The position numbers were made by a program, and so were the translations under genes. Shown piece by piece: positions 8,161-18,244 of a DNA stretch of 55,222 bases (the first letter of the stretch is position 1; each line of letters starts with the position of its first letter). The stretch comes from Nostoc sp. NMS2. Lineage in GTDB: Bacteria > Cyanobacteriota > Cyanobacteriia > Cyanobacteriales > Nostocaceae. The stretch spans positions 1-55,222 of the forward strand of contig NZ_JABXKH010000125.1 in the NCBI RefSeq assembly GCF_017115105.1, in the 5' to 3' direction. The notes under the pieces were generated by a model. It saw only the letters and a program-made list of their open reading frames with translations. It made no database searches and had not been told where the DNA came from.

Positions 8161-11100
8161 GTGCTATCAGTGGGAGTCAACGGGAAAGTGTACTCCAAGC
8201 ACGGGACGCAGATGGACACCCGGATTACCGTAATTGATAAAGTTCCGGCTGACTCCAGTGACATTCCTTGCATACATCAGACATTAGAACTTGGCGAAAT
8301 CCTTCATTTAATTGAGCAACTTCCACAGCGCGAGCCGTGGCATCATTCTACTGGCACTGTTCAAGCCCATACCAGGAAAGTTGTTACATTACCAAAACGG
8401 ATTGTAATCGCACAACCAGAACCAGTTTCAGAACTTTTAGATGTGGTAGTTCTAAATTATGAGCTTGTGGAGTGGAATGGTTCGGAGGGATTGAAAGATG
8501 CCCTCTACGAAAGTTACCGACCACAACGTTTGATAATCAAGGATGCTTTACCCCATCCATCCCTGTTGTGCGAAAGTTCAGCCCTAGCACTCGTTTCACC
8601 TCCCGCTCCCACATATAAACCATATCTTCCTCAACATATCGTTACACAAGGTTTGTTGTCCGAAGCACAACTTGAAAGCGTTATTTACGCAGGTCAGGCA
8701 CACTCTGAACTTTTGTCCGGTTCCTACTTGGTGGATGATTCACTCGACAACGTGACAGTCGCGGCAAACAATGAGGAGAAGGCACTTAGGTATAGAAAAG
8801 GCTGGTTTCTTGGGGATGGCACAGGTTCGGGAAAAGGTCGGCAAGTAGCAGGCATCATTCTCGATAACTGGTGTCAAGGACGCAAGAAAGCCATCTGGAT
8901 TTCCAAAAGCTCTGCTTTGATAGAAGATGCCCGACGTGATTGGTGTGCCTTGGGTGGTAGCGAAAACGACATTATCGACCTCGGCAATATCAAACTTGGT
9001 GATCCAATCCCCTTTTCGCAAGGTGTTCTCTTTGCTACATATTCTACCTTAAGATCCCAGAAGGGTGGTAAAAGCCGACTCAAACAAATCATTGAGTGGG
9101 CTGGCATTGAGTTTTCAGGAGCGATCGCCTTCGATGAATGCCACGCGATGGGTAACGCGATGGCACTTGAAGGTAAGCTGGGTATGGTCAAAGCATCAAT
9201 GCAAGGTATTGTTGGGTTACGGCTACAAAATGCACTACCTCTTGCACGGGTTATCTACGTGTCAGCCACCGGAGCGACCAAAGTCTCAAACTTATCTTAT
9301 GCGAATCGTCTGGGGCTTTGGCAGACTGGCGACTTCCCATTTACCTCCCGTGAAGATTTCGTGGAATCCATTGAAGTTGGTGGCATTGCTGCGATGGAAG
9401 TGGTAGCCAGGGATCTCAAGGCTTTGGGACTGTATCTGGCGCGGAGTCTCAGTTTTGAGGGCGTAGAATACCAAACTCTCGAAATTGAACTTACTCCTAC
9501 TCAGGAAAGAATCTATGACAGTTACTCCGAAGCTTTCCAAATTATCCACAATAACCTTCATAAAGCATTAGAAGCTTGCAATATCTGTGGCTCAAAGACT
9601 TATAACCGTGCTGCGAAAATGTCTGCGATGTCTCTGTTCGAGTCGCATAAGCAACGATTCTTCAATCATTTGCTGACCGGGATGAAATGCCCAAAACTGA
9701 TTAAAGCCATTGAGCAAGACATCACCCAAGGTCATGCTGTTGTAGTCCAGATAGTTTCTACAAATGAGGAACTATTGAAACGCCGACTTAATGAGGTTTC
9801 GCCCCTTGAATGGAAGGACTTGAATCTTGACCTGACTCCACGGGAATATCTCATGGATTATTTGATGAGCGCTTTTCCAATTCATCTCCATGAGATACAT
9901 TCAGGTGAAGACGGGGAAGAACGTTCCGAACCGACTTTTAATGCCGATGGTTCGCCCGTTATTTCTCAAGCTGCACTTGGATTGCGTTCGGCACTGGTAG
10001 ATAAACTTGCTAGTCTTGACCCTATCCCTGGCGCATTAGAACAATTGCTGTGGCACTTCGGTCATAAACAAATAGCTGAAGTTACAGGACGAAGCAAAAG
10101 GGTACTGAAAGACGAAGCTGGGCGTTTGTTTGTCGATTCACGCGGTGGTGGCGCGAATATTGCTGAAACCACCGCATTTATGTCTGACCAAAAGCAAATC
10201 CTTATCTTCTCTGACGCTGGCGGCACAGGTCGTAGCTACCATGCAGATTTGAACGCCGTCAACCGGAAACGGCGATCGCACTACTTACTTGAAGCCGGCT
10301 GGAGAGCAGATAACGCAATTCAGGGGCTTGGGCGATCGCATCGGACGAATCAAGCTTCTGCACCAGTGTTTAGACCAGTGACTACTAATGTCAGAGGTGA
10401 ACGCCGCTTTATCTCTACGATTGCTAGACGGCTGGACAGTTTGGGTGCATTGACTCGTGGGCAGCGCCAAACTGGGGGCAATGGAATATTCGACACCAAA
10501 GATAACCTAGAATCCCAATACGCAGAGTACGCACTGTATGAGTTATTCAAGCAGATATTCCAAGGTCGATTTTACGAAGTGCCTTTAAGAAAATTTGAGG
10601 AAATGACGGGGTTATCTCTGACTTCAGAAGAAGGCGGTATGAAAATCGACCTCCCACCGTTGCGACAGTTCCTCAATCGCCTGCTGGCTTTGAGAATTGG
10701 GATGCAGAATATCATTTTTGAGAGGTTCGAGTTGCTGTTGAGTCAGCAGATTGAAACAGCGATCGCTCAGGGGATTTTTGAGGTCGGGGTAGAAATACTT
10801 CGAGCAGAACGCTTTACGGTTGTTAGCACAGAGACTGTTTATACTCATCCGGTTAGTGCTAGTACTACCAATTACTTGAAAATCGAACGAGTTCAAAAGG
10901 CTGACATTAAAACTGGTATTGAAGCGGTGGATTTAGCGACAAACTACCGGGGACGGCTAATGGTAAATGATAAGTCTAATAAGGCGGCTGTCTGCATTCC
11001 CACACACAGCATCTTTGATGCTGAAGGTGGAGTTGTACCAAGGGTTTTGTTGGTACAACCACAAAAAGAAATGCGCCTACCTCAAGAAAAGTTACAAGCC

Positions 11101-11610
11101 TCTCAATGGAGGGAAGTTTCAGTAAACGAGTTCGTCGCAACTTGGTCTAAAGAAGTTCAAGAATTGCCTAAGTTTACAACTGATTATATTCATCTTGTAA
11201 CTGGCATTCTTCTGCCTATTTGGAAAACCCTACCAAACAAAAACAATCGAGTATTTCGATTGCAAACCAGCAATGGGGAGAAAATTCTGGGGCGAGTGGT
11301 TGATGCTCAAGATATTCGTACTGTTGCCGAACAATTGGGTATGAAAAATAAGCTGCTTTCTCCAGAAGAATTAGTTTATTTGGTACTGAATGAGCGGTAT
11401 TCAGAGCAATTACCCGGAGGTGTAACTTTGCGTTGTTCTACTATTGCAAATGAGCGCCGTATTGAATTAGTCAATGCTTTATCGTTAGCTGACAGATTTG
11501 TGACTGTGGGATGTTTTACTGAAATAATTCAGTGGAAAAAGCGAGTATTCATTCCGGCTAACGACAAAGCTGCATCTATTCTGGCGGCTGTGATTGAAAT
11601 TCTGAGATGA
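8161..11610 (+). CDS. strawberry-notch-type helicase part of the methylase/helicase fusion
   Basis: The frame is open from about 8101; the GTG at 8161 lacks a ribosome-binding site and is probably not a true start, because the coding sequence continues from the methyltransferase frame after a one-base shift. Counting from 8161, there is a Walker A GDGTGSGKGRQ near residue 220, a DECH box at 325-328, and the C-terminal helicase signature with LIFSDAGGTGRSYHAD and QGLGRSHRTNQ (721-731). This combination is diagnostic for the SBNO/strawberry-notch branch of SF2 helicases. A C-terminal region of ~300 residues follows. The expected role is ATP-dependent DNA remodelling coupled to adenine methylation on mobile DNA. 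A strong terminator follows directly. Confidence 0.82.
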   Translation: MLSVGVNGKVYSKHGTQMDTRITVIDKVPADSSDIPCIHQTLELGEILHLIEQLPQREPWHHSTGTVQAHTRKVVTLPKRIVIAQPEPVSELLDVVVLNYELVEWNGSEGLKDALYESYRPQRLIIKDALPHPSLLCESSALALVSPPAPTYKPYLPQHIVTQGLLSEAQLESVIYAGQAHSELLSGSYLVDDSLDNVTVAANNEEKALRYRKGWFLGDGTGSGKGRQVAGIILDNWCQGRKKAIWISKSSALIEDARRDWCALGGSENDIIDLGNIKLGDPIPFSQGVLFATYSTLRSQKGGKSRLKQIIEWAGIEFSGAIAFDECHAMGNAMALEGKLGMVKASMQGIVGLRLQNALPLARVIYVSATGATKVSNLSYANRLGLWQTGDFPFTSREDFVESIEVGGIAAMEVVARDLKALGLYLARSLSFEGVEYQTLEIELTPTQERIYDSYSEAFQIIHNNLHKALEACNICGSKTYNRAAKMSAMSLFESHKQRFFNHLLTGMKCPKLIKAIEQDITQGHAVVVQIVSTNEELLKRRLNEVSPLEWKDLNLDLTPREYLMDYLMSAFPIHLHEIHSGEDGEERSEPTFNADGSPVISQAALGLRSALVDKLASLDPIPGALEQLLWHFGHKQIAEVTGRSKRVLKDEAGRLFVDSRGGGANIAETTAFMSDQKQILIFSDAGGTGRSYHADLNAVNRKRRSHYLLEAGWRADNAIQGLGRSHRTNQASAPVFRPVTTNVRGERRFISTIARRLDSLGALTRGQRQTGGNGIFDTKDNLESQYAEYALYELFKQIFQGRFYEVPLRKFEEMTGLSLTSEEGGMKIDLPPLRQFLNRLLALRIGMQNIIFERFELLLSQQIETAIAQGIFEVGVEILRAERFTVVSTETVYTHPVSASTTNYLKIERVQKADIKTGIEAVDLATNYRGRLMVNDKSNKAAVCIPTHSIFDAEGGVVPRVLLVQPQKEMRLPQEKLQASQWREVSVNEFVATWSKEVQELPKFTTDYIHLVTGILLPIWKTLPNKNNRVFRLQTSNGEKILGRVVDAQDIRTVAEQLGMKNKLLSPEELVYLVLNERYSEQLPGGVTLRCSTIANERRIELVNALSLADRFVTVGCFTEIIQWKKRVFIPANDKAASILAAVIEILR

Positions 11611-11615
11611 AATTT

Positions 11616-11645
11616 ATAGCCACTTGACAAAAGTGGCTATTTTTT
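11616..11645 (+). terminator. rho-independent terminator after the helicase gene
   Basis: Perfect 10-bp stem ATAGCCACTT / AAGTGGCTAT with a 5-nt loop and a T run, six bases after the helicase stop. It overlaps the 3' end of the convergent TPR gene, so the hairpin probably serves both transcripts. Confidence 0.88.
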
Positions 11646-12453
11646 CGATTTGGCTATCCTACTTTCAACCCCAAGCAAATCCTTATAAACTTCATAATCT
11701 CGAAAAAGGTCTATAATCAAACTTCTAGTAAAAGCACAGTAAATCATATTTCCTCGCGCCTCGTACAAACCAAAAGCTTTAAACAAATCTTTTTTAGCAC
11801 CCTCAATATCGCCCAGATGAAATCTGACTGTCCCTCGTCCACAGTATGCTTCTGCTTTTGGCAGCATCCAAAGATAATGCCTTTTCTAAATCAGAGAGTG
11901 AACTTTCTAATTCCCCACATAAAAAATAAATATTCGCCCTATTTATATAGGCTGATAAACAGTTTGGGTCAAGTAAAATCACTTGATTGTAATCTAAGAT
12001 AGCTGCTGGATTATCACCAGTTAGATTTTTATACGTATCAGCCCGATTTAAATAAGCTTGGACTAAATTTGGATTCAGGGCGATGGCTTTAGTGTAATCT
12101 TCAATCACCTTGGGGAATTCTGATTTATGACAGATTTTTGATCGAGCTAGTCCCCGATTATTATAAGCTTCAGCAAAGTTAGGATTCATTGCTAATGCGT
12201 TATCGAAAAGTTGAATCGCATTCTCATATTTTTCAATTTGAAACTGAATCATCCCTATAGTATTGTGAACTTCCGCAAAATTAGGATAAAAATAAAGTGC
12301 ATTTCTGAAGCACTCCATTACTCCAGATAAGTTTCCTGATTTGAGATGTTCCAATCCTTTTTCATACCACAGTTGCCCTTGTTCTACATCAATCTCTTCC
12401 ATTAATTTCACCATATATTTTCTATTGTGATTTATAATTGCTGAAATATTCAT
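11637..12453 (-). pseudogene. tetratricopeptide-repeat (TPR) protein, frameshifted
   Basis: The first frame gives about 200 residues with TPR units ending in patterns like NPNFAEAYNNRGLA and DPNCLSAYINRANIYF, then goes off into non-TPR sequence. The last ~70 residues (KAEAYCGRGTVRFHLGDIEGAKKDLFKAF...) continue in another frame down to 11637. Deleting one base in the AAAA run (TTTT at 11857-11860 on the plus strand) restores a continuous DAAKAEAYCGRG. The restored protein would be ~270 residues with about six TPRs, a protein-binding scaffold. An ATG at 12453, 12414 or 12402 could be the start; none has a strong ribosome-binding site. It ends convergently inside the helicase terminator. Real decay or a sequencing error are both possible. 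Confidence 0.72.
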
Positions 12454-12483
12454 CAACTCGGATCTTTGACCGACTAAGTTAAT

Positions 12484-15400
12484 TTATCTGTGTATTTCTA
12501 GTCCTTGACTTTTATTTTGCGCTAAAATTTTATCTATCTGACTATTCGCATCCTCAAAAGTTTGCAATATCTGTGGAGTTAGTTTATTAGTCTGCACCTG
12601 ACCCGATTGCAAGTTTAAAATTACCTCTCCATTTTTCTGCGAAATAGTTAAATCCCTCTGCTGGGTATTGAAAGCCAAGTCATAAATTTTTCCCAAAACT
12701 TGAGTACCATTTTCATTAGGCTTACCCCAAACCATGCCAATCCTTTGAGCAATTTGAGTCAGCCGACTAATGGCTTCAAGCTCAGATGTATCTTTATTCA
12801 TTACTGTCAAGGCTTGGGCTGATAATTGCTCACCAGATTTAAACCCATTTGCCACCTGAATAATGCGTTTTTTGTAATTTTCTGACTTCCCTAACTTATC
12901 GGCGGCATTGTACCAATTTCTCAAGTCATCAATAGTGACTGATTGAGGTTGAACTTCTTGGTTGGGTACGGCTCTATTTTTTGGTTCAGGAAACGGGACT
13001 ATAAAACCCTCCATATAATCCCCCAAGGGTTCAAGATGTAGCCCCCAGACCTGCCCTTTGCCCGTGAATAATTCTGGTAATGCTTTGGGTGAGTGCTTTT
13101 CCATACCAGCCCATTGCTGTTGATAAACAGGGTCAGCAATCATATCAGGTGTGATTTGATACTGCTTACCGACTCGAAAGGCGACTTGCTTATCAATACC
13201 TGTCGCCAGAGCAATATCGCCTTCCTTAAATCCATACTGTTTGTAAGGCTCATAAGCTCTAGTAGTGTGAGTTCTGCCGTATCCGCGCATGGCATCAATG
13301 CAAGTATTTACAGGTAGTGGGTTCGGCTCACCATGCATCTTTAGAGGGTAGTTCATGGGAATTGGTTTACCTTTGATGACAGGAGGGATGACATTTTGAA
13401 CCTCTTGGTTTGGGTGGAGTTGAGCGCTTTGTTGAGGCGGGGATTGTGCTGATTGAGATGGAGGTTTTAAAAACTGCGGTCGTGTGGCGAGGGAATTAAC
13501 TCTTTGTTGATACTCACTATCCGTTTCAATAAGTGACCCAAATTTCTTGGTCATATTATCCAAAGTTTTAGGAGGAATTGAACTGCTGACTAAGTGAAAT
13601 ACTGCTAGACCTTTCTTAGTTTCCCTGATAACATCTTCTGTTGGTACTTGTTTGCATTCAACTTTTTGAGCAGTTAACCATTTAGTTACAGTCTCAGCTT
13701 TCTGGTTGTCAACAGCCAAGCCCATGACTCCAAGTTTTTTGTTTTCTTGGGTAGAAAATAAGAAAGTTGGACGCTCTTTAATATGATGTAGAATTTTTGC
13801 ACTACTATCAATCATATACAGTTGTTGAGGGTTAACCGATTGAGTCCCAAAGATAAGAAATTCCTTCGTCCAAATAGTAGGATATTCAACGGTATTAGGG
13901 TCAATTTGAGCGCAAATAACAGAGAAATTACTTTGAATAATAGCGGGCGCAGGTGTCAGTTGTCCGGTTTTGAGTAGCCCAAGTTGTCTGAGCGCGTCTT
14001 TGTCTTTCTTGAAATGTAATACCCCCAAGGGTTCACCATTCAAAAACACAGCATCTCTAGTTTTAGAAGCTGAGGTTTCGAGAGTCAGTTTTCGGTAATC
14101 TTGATCATTAAATGTCTGACCAGAAAAATCATAAAAGTTAATTTTATTGATTTTGAGGAGGTTCCCATTGGGAGACTCACCCAGCACAAAAGCTTGATCT
14201 CCAGTTTCGGAGATTGACGTGAGCTTTAATTTTAGGGGATTACCATTTTTTAAGTAATCAACTTGTTTTAACTGCTGGACAGAATCACTGTCTAACTCAC
14301 CCAAAGTCAAAGCATCAATTTTGATTTTTACTGTTTTGTCAGTCATCGGCACAGTGCCAAATTCTAAGTTGACCGGTTCGGCGTTAAAAACAAGTCCTGT
14401 GTAAGAGAAGTTTTTAAGTTCGCGGATAGTAATTTCAACCGGCTCAAATCCTGGCAGCCCAATAGTTGCTTTGGCAGTAGCAGGTTCTACCCCAACCATA
14501 CTGGCTTGTGCTTTCGTACCAATAGGAAGCTGTGCGGTTCTGGTTTCAAGCATGGCGAATTCCTTATATTCGCCGTCAGCATCCTGGACAAACATTAGTC
14601 TGGAAACGTGGCGTTCATGCCCCGGTGGGTGATGAGAGGCTCTGATTTCTATGGGGTGTTTTTCGTCTGGGTTCCACTTTCTGCCCAAAAATTGATTTGC
14701 TTCATTATTAAGTGTGACTAACTTCGGTTCGCTAAATTGCAGTTGCTCCAGGCGGGAGATAATTTCATTGGGGAAAGCAGCGAAGGCGAAATTGGAAACT
14801 TTTTTAGCGATCGCCTGGGGGTTTGCGTTTTCTTTTCTTGCAACTTCAAGTTCATCCTGGCGAGATGCACAGATGCTCCAAGCGGCGGCAGCAGATGCAA
14901 GTTTTTCTGACTCTGGGATAGAAGCGTAAAATGCGAGAGCCGTCTCCTGTGCCTTGTCGAACAGTAATTTAGTTTGGCTTCTAGTAAGTTCTGGTTTTAG
15001 TTCTAGGAGTTTAGCTCCCTGCATGGTCATCCCCGATTTGAAGTTGTGGTCAGTCACAGATTGTTGGCTAACTGTCCCCAGGTTCCGGTAAGCGGGTTTT
15101 CCATCCTCCCCAATCTCACCATTGATTTGTGCAACTGCTAGTAATTTGTGGGGGCGTTCTTTAGTTCGCCATTTCTCTGGTATTTCGTCTAGGCGAATGT
15201 TCAACGTTTGGGCTTTCCAAATCAGAGGATGTTCGTAATGGGTGAGATTAGTAATTTCGAGTTGGCAAGACTGTGGAGTTTGGATGATTGCGGATGGCCC
15301 TTTCTCGGTTTCCCGCCGTCGCTCCATACGTACCGCAGCGTTGAACTTCAGATCAAACTCGTACTTGGCGGCGATCGCTGCAAATTTTTGCTGTGGTGTA

Positions 15401-17667
15401 AATTCTACTCCTTTGAACAAGTCTTTAAACTGGACGATGGGACGCGATTCTAACTGCGATTCTTGGAAATATTTATTGGTTTGGCTAATTAATAATTCTA
15501 CTGGTGAGTAGCCCTTTGGTGTTATACCTGTGTTTAAATAAACTGAACGCGACTTTTTATCTTTAATATAGTTAACATCACGATACAAGTAGCGGTTGTT
15601 TTCCCTGATTTTATCCATCTCAGGTTTTTTAGCACTTTTGAATAAATCAACCGCTATTTGGTTTTGATAACATCCCTCTTCAATCATGCTCCGGTACATT
15701 TGACGGTTAATGTCCATTGCTTGCTGGATAATTTTGGGAGTTCTTTGAGAATGAGCAAGTTCAACAACCCCTTGCATATAAGGCTTGTATTCTTCTCGAA
15801 TTAACTTTGGATCTTTCTGGCGTTCTTGCTCAAACAGGGTTTCGTAATGGTTAGAAACTTGGTCTAGATAATTTGATTTCTGCTCAAAAGTACCGTAAGT
15901 CTTTAGTACCTCAATTTCTGATTCTAATGCCTCCAGTGCTGTCACTTGATTGTTGATTATGCCTACGCTGATACTATCGCTCATGTGAATAGCGATTTTT
16001 TCAAAAGGGGGCTGGCTTCCATCGCTGGGATCATAAAATGACTGTTTTTTGAGCTTAACCGTGGGTGAATAGGCGTTTTGGGGAAGATTCCTTCGCTCTG
16101 CCTCTGCTGTTAAATTGGGATATAAGCTAGCTCTTGCCACACCAATGCAGTCACCGTCAAAATCTCGTGCTTGGCGTTCTGATTCGGTTTCGGCTGGGTC
16201 AACTTCATCAACATCAATACCTTGCGTTTCTAACTCTGTAATTCTGGCTTGTATGCGCTTGTGGTCTTCGTCATTGACTACAATTATGCCTTCTAAATTT
16301 TGACCGTCTGGTGCTAACCTGTCATCAACATATTTATTTAATGATACGCACAGACCATTTGAGTTTAGAAATGGTGAGCGAAAGTTAAGTACCTTGTCCC
16401 CATCATTCATCCAAGGTACACATATTTCTCCATTCTTCAATTCCTTAGATGGAATGATCATGGCTCGGTCAAAAGTTAGAGTTCTTCCCAGCGCAATATC
16501 TCTCCATTCTTTTTGAACAAATCTACTTAACTCTTGCTTGACCTTTTCAGTTTCTAAAAGTTGATTGTGTCCACTAACTAAGTCTGCTTTAATGAGTTTA
16601 TACATTAATAAATCTTTTTTGGTATCGTCTTCAGTAAACTCCTCATCTTCTAAATCATTTTCTGCTTTGAAGTCTGTAACAAAAGGTGTTTGCTGTTGAG
16701 TAATTTCTTGTTCTGTATTAGCTTTTGCTTGCTTTAATGATTCTTTGCGCTTCTCGTACTTATCGCAGTAAAGTTGAGCGACTTTCCTGGGATCGTTCTG
16801 AGTTTCGGCTAGTTTTTGAGCTTGAGCCTCTAACTCCTCAGCAAAATCCTTAATCCCTTGGGGGAATGATGCCAGCAGTTGAGATATTGCTGTATGACCT
16901 CGCTCTGATTGTGACTTCTCGCCTAACCAGATTTTCTGTTGATACAGTCCAGGTTTGATTTGGGGTTTACTAGCCCCTTTAGGATTATCTTTGTCTGTGC
17001 CTTTGAAACTAGATATTGGGATTATCAGGTCAATTTTAGGTGTACCTTTGCTCCAAGATAATTTTTCCAAATCATGAGGGCGTAAAGTTCCTTTTCCAAA
17101 CCGATACTGCTTATCTTCTCCATCTCCTTCTTTCCAGCCGAAACGATGCTGAATTACTCGATAACTTTTATCTTTCTGCTCATCTCGTTTAGTCAACTTA
17201 TCATAAACATCAGTTGCAATCTGTCCATAACAGTCTCCTACTAGTTTAAAAGCATCTTTATCTTTAAGAAATACTCCATTTTCTCCTGTAGCATCATCTA
17301 CAATTAATATATTCAAATTTTCATAAACTGCATTTTTACAAGCACCTAGAAAGATGGAACCGTAAGCACCTCGGTCTTTCCTATCTGGACAAAGTTTCTC
17401 AATTTCTGTTAAACATTCTGAAGAACCGTAAAGTAGTCTTGTTTTCGAGGATAGTAACAGAATATGTCCATTTGGATGATTCTGTAAATCTTCTGGTTTA
17501 CTGTATTCATCAATATGACCAAAAGAAAATTCTCTGTCGATAAAGTAAAACTCTAGTAGAGTATTATCTAATTTCTCAGTTAAAATTGACTGAAGATTTT
17601 TCTGTTCACTGTCAGTATGAATCCATTGATTTAACCGAGTCTCAAAATGTTTAAACTCTAAAGTCAT
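12484..17667 (-). CDS. large single-chain two-barrel RNA polymerase-like protein
   Basis: The 1727-residue product carries DFDGD at 502-506, matching the catalytic DxDGD of the second double-psi beta barrel of RNA polymerases. About 70 residues before it is FRSPFLNSNG (429-438), resembling the R-x-P-x-L-H-R strand of beta-prime; right after it come hydrophobic residues and TAEAERR, like the LxxEAQxEA of beta-prime. IAVDLFKSAK at 671-680 resembles the AVDFxKTG motif of eukaryotic RdRPs and YonO-like enzymes. RFGKGTLRP at 189-197 is a candidate for the Lys-Gly of the first barrel. A Pro/Gln-rich linker lies near 1395-1440, and a final domain from ~1455 (MRGYGRTHTTRAYEPYKQYG) looks like a small ASCH-type fold. 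It would make RNA or primers from plasmid or foreign DNA; substrate and function are not shown. It is divergent from the 176-residue gene. A broken paralogue lies at the right edge. Confidence 0.72.
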   Translation of the reverse strand: MTLEFKHFETRLNQWIHTDSEQKNLQSILTEKLDNTLLEFYFIDREFSFGHIDEYSKPEDLQNHPNGHILLLSSKTRLLYGSSECLTEIEKLCPDRKDRGAYGSIFLGACKNAVYENLNILIVDDATGENGVFLKDKDAFKLVGDCYGQIATDVYDKLTKRDEQKDKSYRVIQHRFGWKEGDGEDKQYRFGKGTLRPHDLEKLSWSKGTPKIDLIIPISSFKGTDKDNPKGASKPQIKPGLYQQKIWLGEKSQSERGHTAISQLLASFPQGIKDFAEELEAQAQKLAETQNDPRKVAQLYCDKYEKRKESLKQAKANTEQEITQQQTPFVTDFKAENDLEDEEFTEDDTKKDLLMYKLIKADLVSGHNQLLETEKVKQELSRFVQKEWRDIALGRTLTFDRAMIIPSKELKNGEICVPWMNDGDKVLNFRSPFLNSNGLCVSLNKYVDDRLAPDGQNLEGIIVVNDEDHKRIQARITELETQGIDVDEVDPAETESERQARDFDGDCIGVARASLYPNLTAEAERRNLPQNAYSPTVKLKKQSFYDPSDGSQPPFEKIAIHMSDSISVGIINNQVTALEALESEIEVLKTYGTFEQKSNYLDQVSNHYETLFEQERQKDPKLIREEYKPYMQGVVELAHSQRTPKIIQQAMDINRQMYRSMIEEGCYQNQIAVDLFKSAKKPEMDKIRENNRYLYRDVNYIKDKKSRSVYLNTGITPKGYSPVELLISQTNKYFQESQLESRPIVQFKDLFKGVEFTPQQKFAAIAAKYEFDLKFNAAVRMERRRETEKGPSAIIQTPQSCQLEITNLTHYEHPLIWKAQTLNIRLDEIPEKWRTKERPHKLLAVAQINGEIGEDGKPAYRNLGTVSQQSVTDHNFKSGMTMQGAKLLELKPELTRSQTKLLFDKAQETALAFYASIPESEKLASAAAAWSICASRQDELEVARKENANPQAIAKKVSNFAFAAFPNEIISRLEQLQFSEPKLVTLNNEANQFLGRKWNPDEKHPIEIRASHHPPGHERHVSRLMFVQDADGEYKEFAMLETRTAQLPIGTKAQASMVGVEPATAKATIGLPGFEPVEITIRELKNFSYTGLVFNAEPVNLEFGTVPMTDKTVKIKIDALTLGELDSDSVQQLKQVDYLKNGNPLKLKLTSISETGDQAFVLGESPNGNLLKINKINFYDFSGQTFNDQDYRKLTLETSASKTRDAVFLNGEPLGVLHFKKDKDALRQLGLLKTGQLTPAPAIIQSNFSVICAQIDPNTVEYPTIWTKEFLIFGTQSVNPQQLYMIDSSAKILHHIKERPTFLFSTQENKKLGVMGLAVDNQKAETVTKWLTAQKVECKQVPTEDVIRETKKGLAVFHLVSSSIPPKTLDNMTKKFGSLIETDSEYQQRVNSLATRPQFLKPPSQSAQSPPQQSAQLHPNQEVQNVIPPVIKGKPIPMNYPLKMHGEPNPLPVNTCIDAMRGYGRTHTTRAYEPYKQYGFKEGDIALATGIDKQVAFRVGKQYQITPDMIADPVYQQQWAGMEKHSPKALPELFTGKGQVWGLHLEPLGDYMEGFIVPFPEPKNRAVPNQEVQPQSVTIDDLRNWYNAADKLGKSENYKKRIIQVANGFKSGEQLSAQALTVMNKDTSELEAISRLTQIAQRIGMVWGKPNENGTQVLGKIYDLAFNTQQRDLTISQKNGEVILNLQSGQVQTNKLTPQILQTFEDANSQIDKILAQNKSQGLEIHR

Positions 17668-17713
17668 AAAATATACATTAATTTTAAGTATAAAAACTTT
17701 TCAGGAGTTAAAT
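17668..17713. promoter_or_regulatory. 46-bp divergent promoter region
   Basis: This short AT-rich gap separates the starts of the polymerase-like gene (minus) and the 176-residue gene (plus). It contains TATAAA-like sequence on the plus strand, and CAGGAGTT at 17702-17709 is the ribosome-binding site of the plus-strand gene. With so little room the two promoters must overlap, so the genes are probably co-regulated. Confidence 0.45.
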
Positions 17714-18244
17714 ATGTCAAGATTAAGGCGTTGGTTGAATATGTATCAAAAGAAAGTCAACCAGAATGGTGATTTTAAAGAAGAGTACATTCAAGAATTA
17801 CGCTCTGATGATTTTGATGAAGATTATATCGTTGAATATGCTCTTAAATTTAAGAAAGAGTATGAACAACTAAAACACTTAGACGAAACCGACCCCGAAC
17901 CTTGGCCCATCTTTACTGCATACGACTTCTTCACCAATGAAGAAAAACAACAGTTTAGTCCAGATGGTTCTTTGCGACCTGAATATGTGGAATCAGCACT
18001 CCGTAGTGGCATCAGCGAAGGATGGCTGGAAGAAATGGAGAGGCGCAAGAAATTGGAAGTCGATAACTATAATCAAGTGTCTGCCAGATACGCAGAGCAA
18101 GGGATTAACTTTGGTGAGCAAGAGATGAATAGAATACGTGCTTCCAGCAGGACTTACGTGCAGCGCCGCACTCAAATGGAGGTGGACTTACGAAATTTTG
18201 AAGACGATGACAGCCTACCTTTTGATAGGAACACACCATTCTAA
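17714..18244 (+). CDS. 176-residue charged protein divergent from the polymerase-like gene
   Basis: The ATG follows AGGAG by 6 nt. The product is highly charged and helical, with acidic N-terminal (ELRSDDFDEDYIVEY) and C-terminal (NFEDDDSLPFD) parts and a central amphipathic stretch. No cysteine cluster, membrane segment or known motif is seen. Sharing a 46-bp divergent promoter with the polymerase-like gene makes a partner or regulatory role plausible, but this is inference. I do not recognise the family. Confidence 0.65.
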   Translation: MSRLRRWLNMYQKKVNQNGDFKEEYIQELRSDDFDEDYIVEYALKFKKEYEQLKHLDETDPEPWPIFTAYDFFTNEEKQQFSPDGSLRPEYVESALRSGISEGWLEEMERRKKLEVDNYNQVSARYAEQGINFGEQEMNRIRASSRTYVQRRTQMEVDLRNFEDDDSLPFDRNTPF

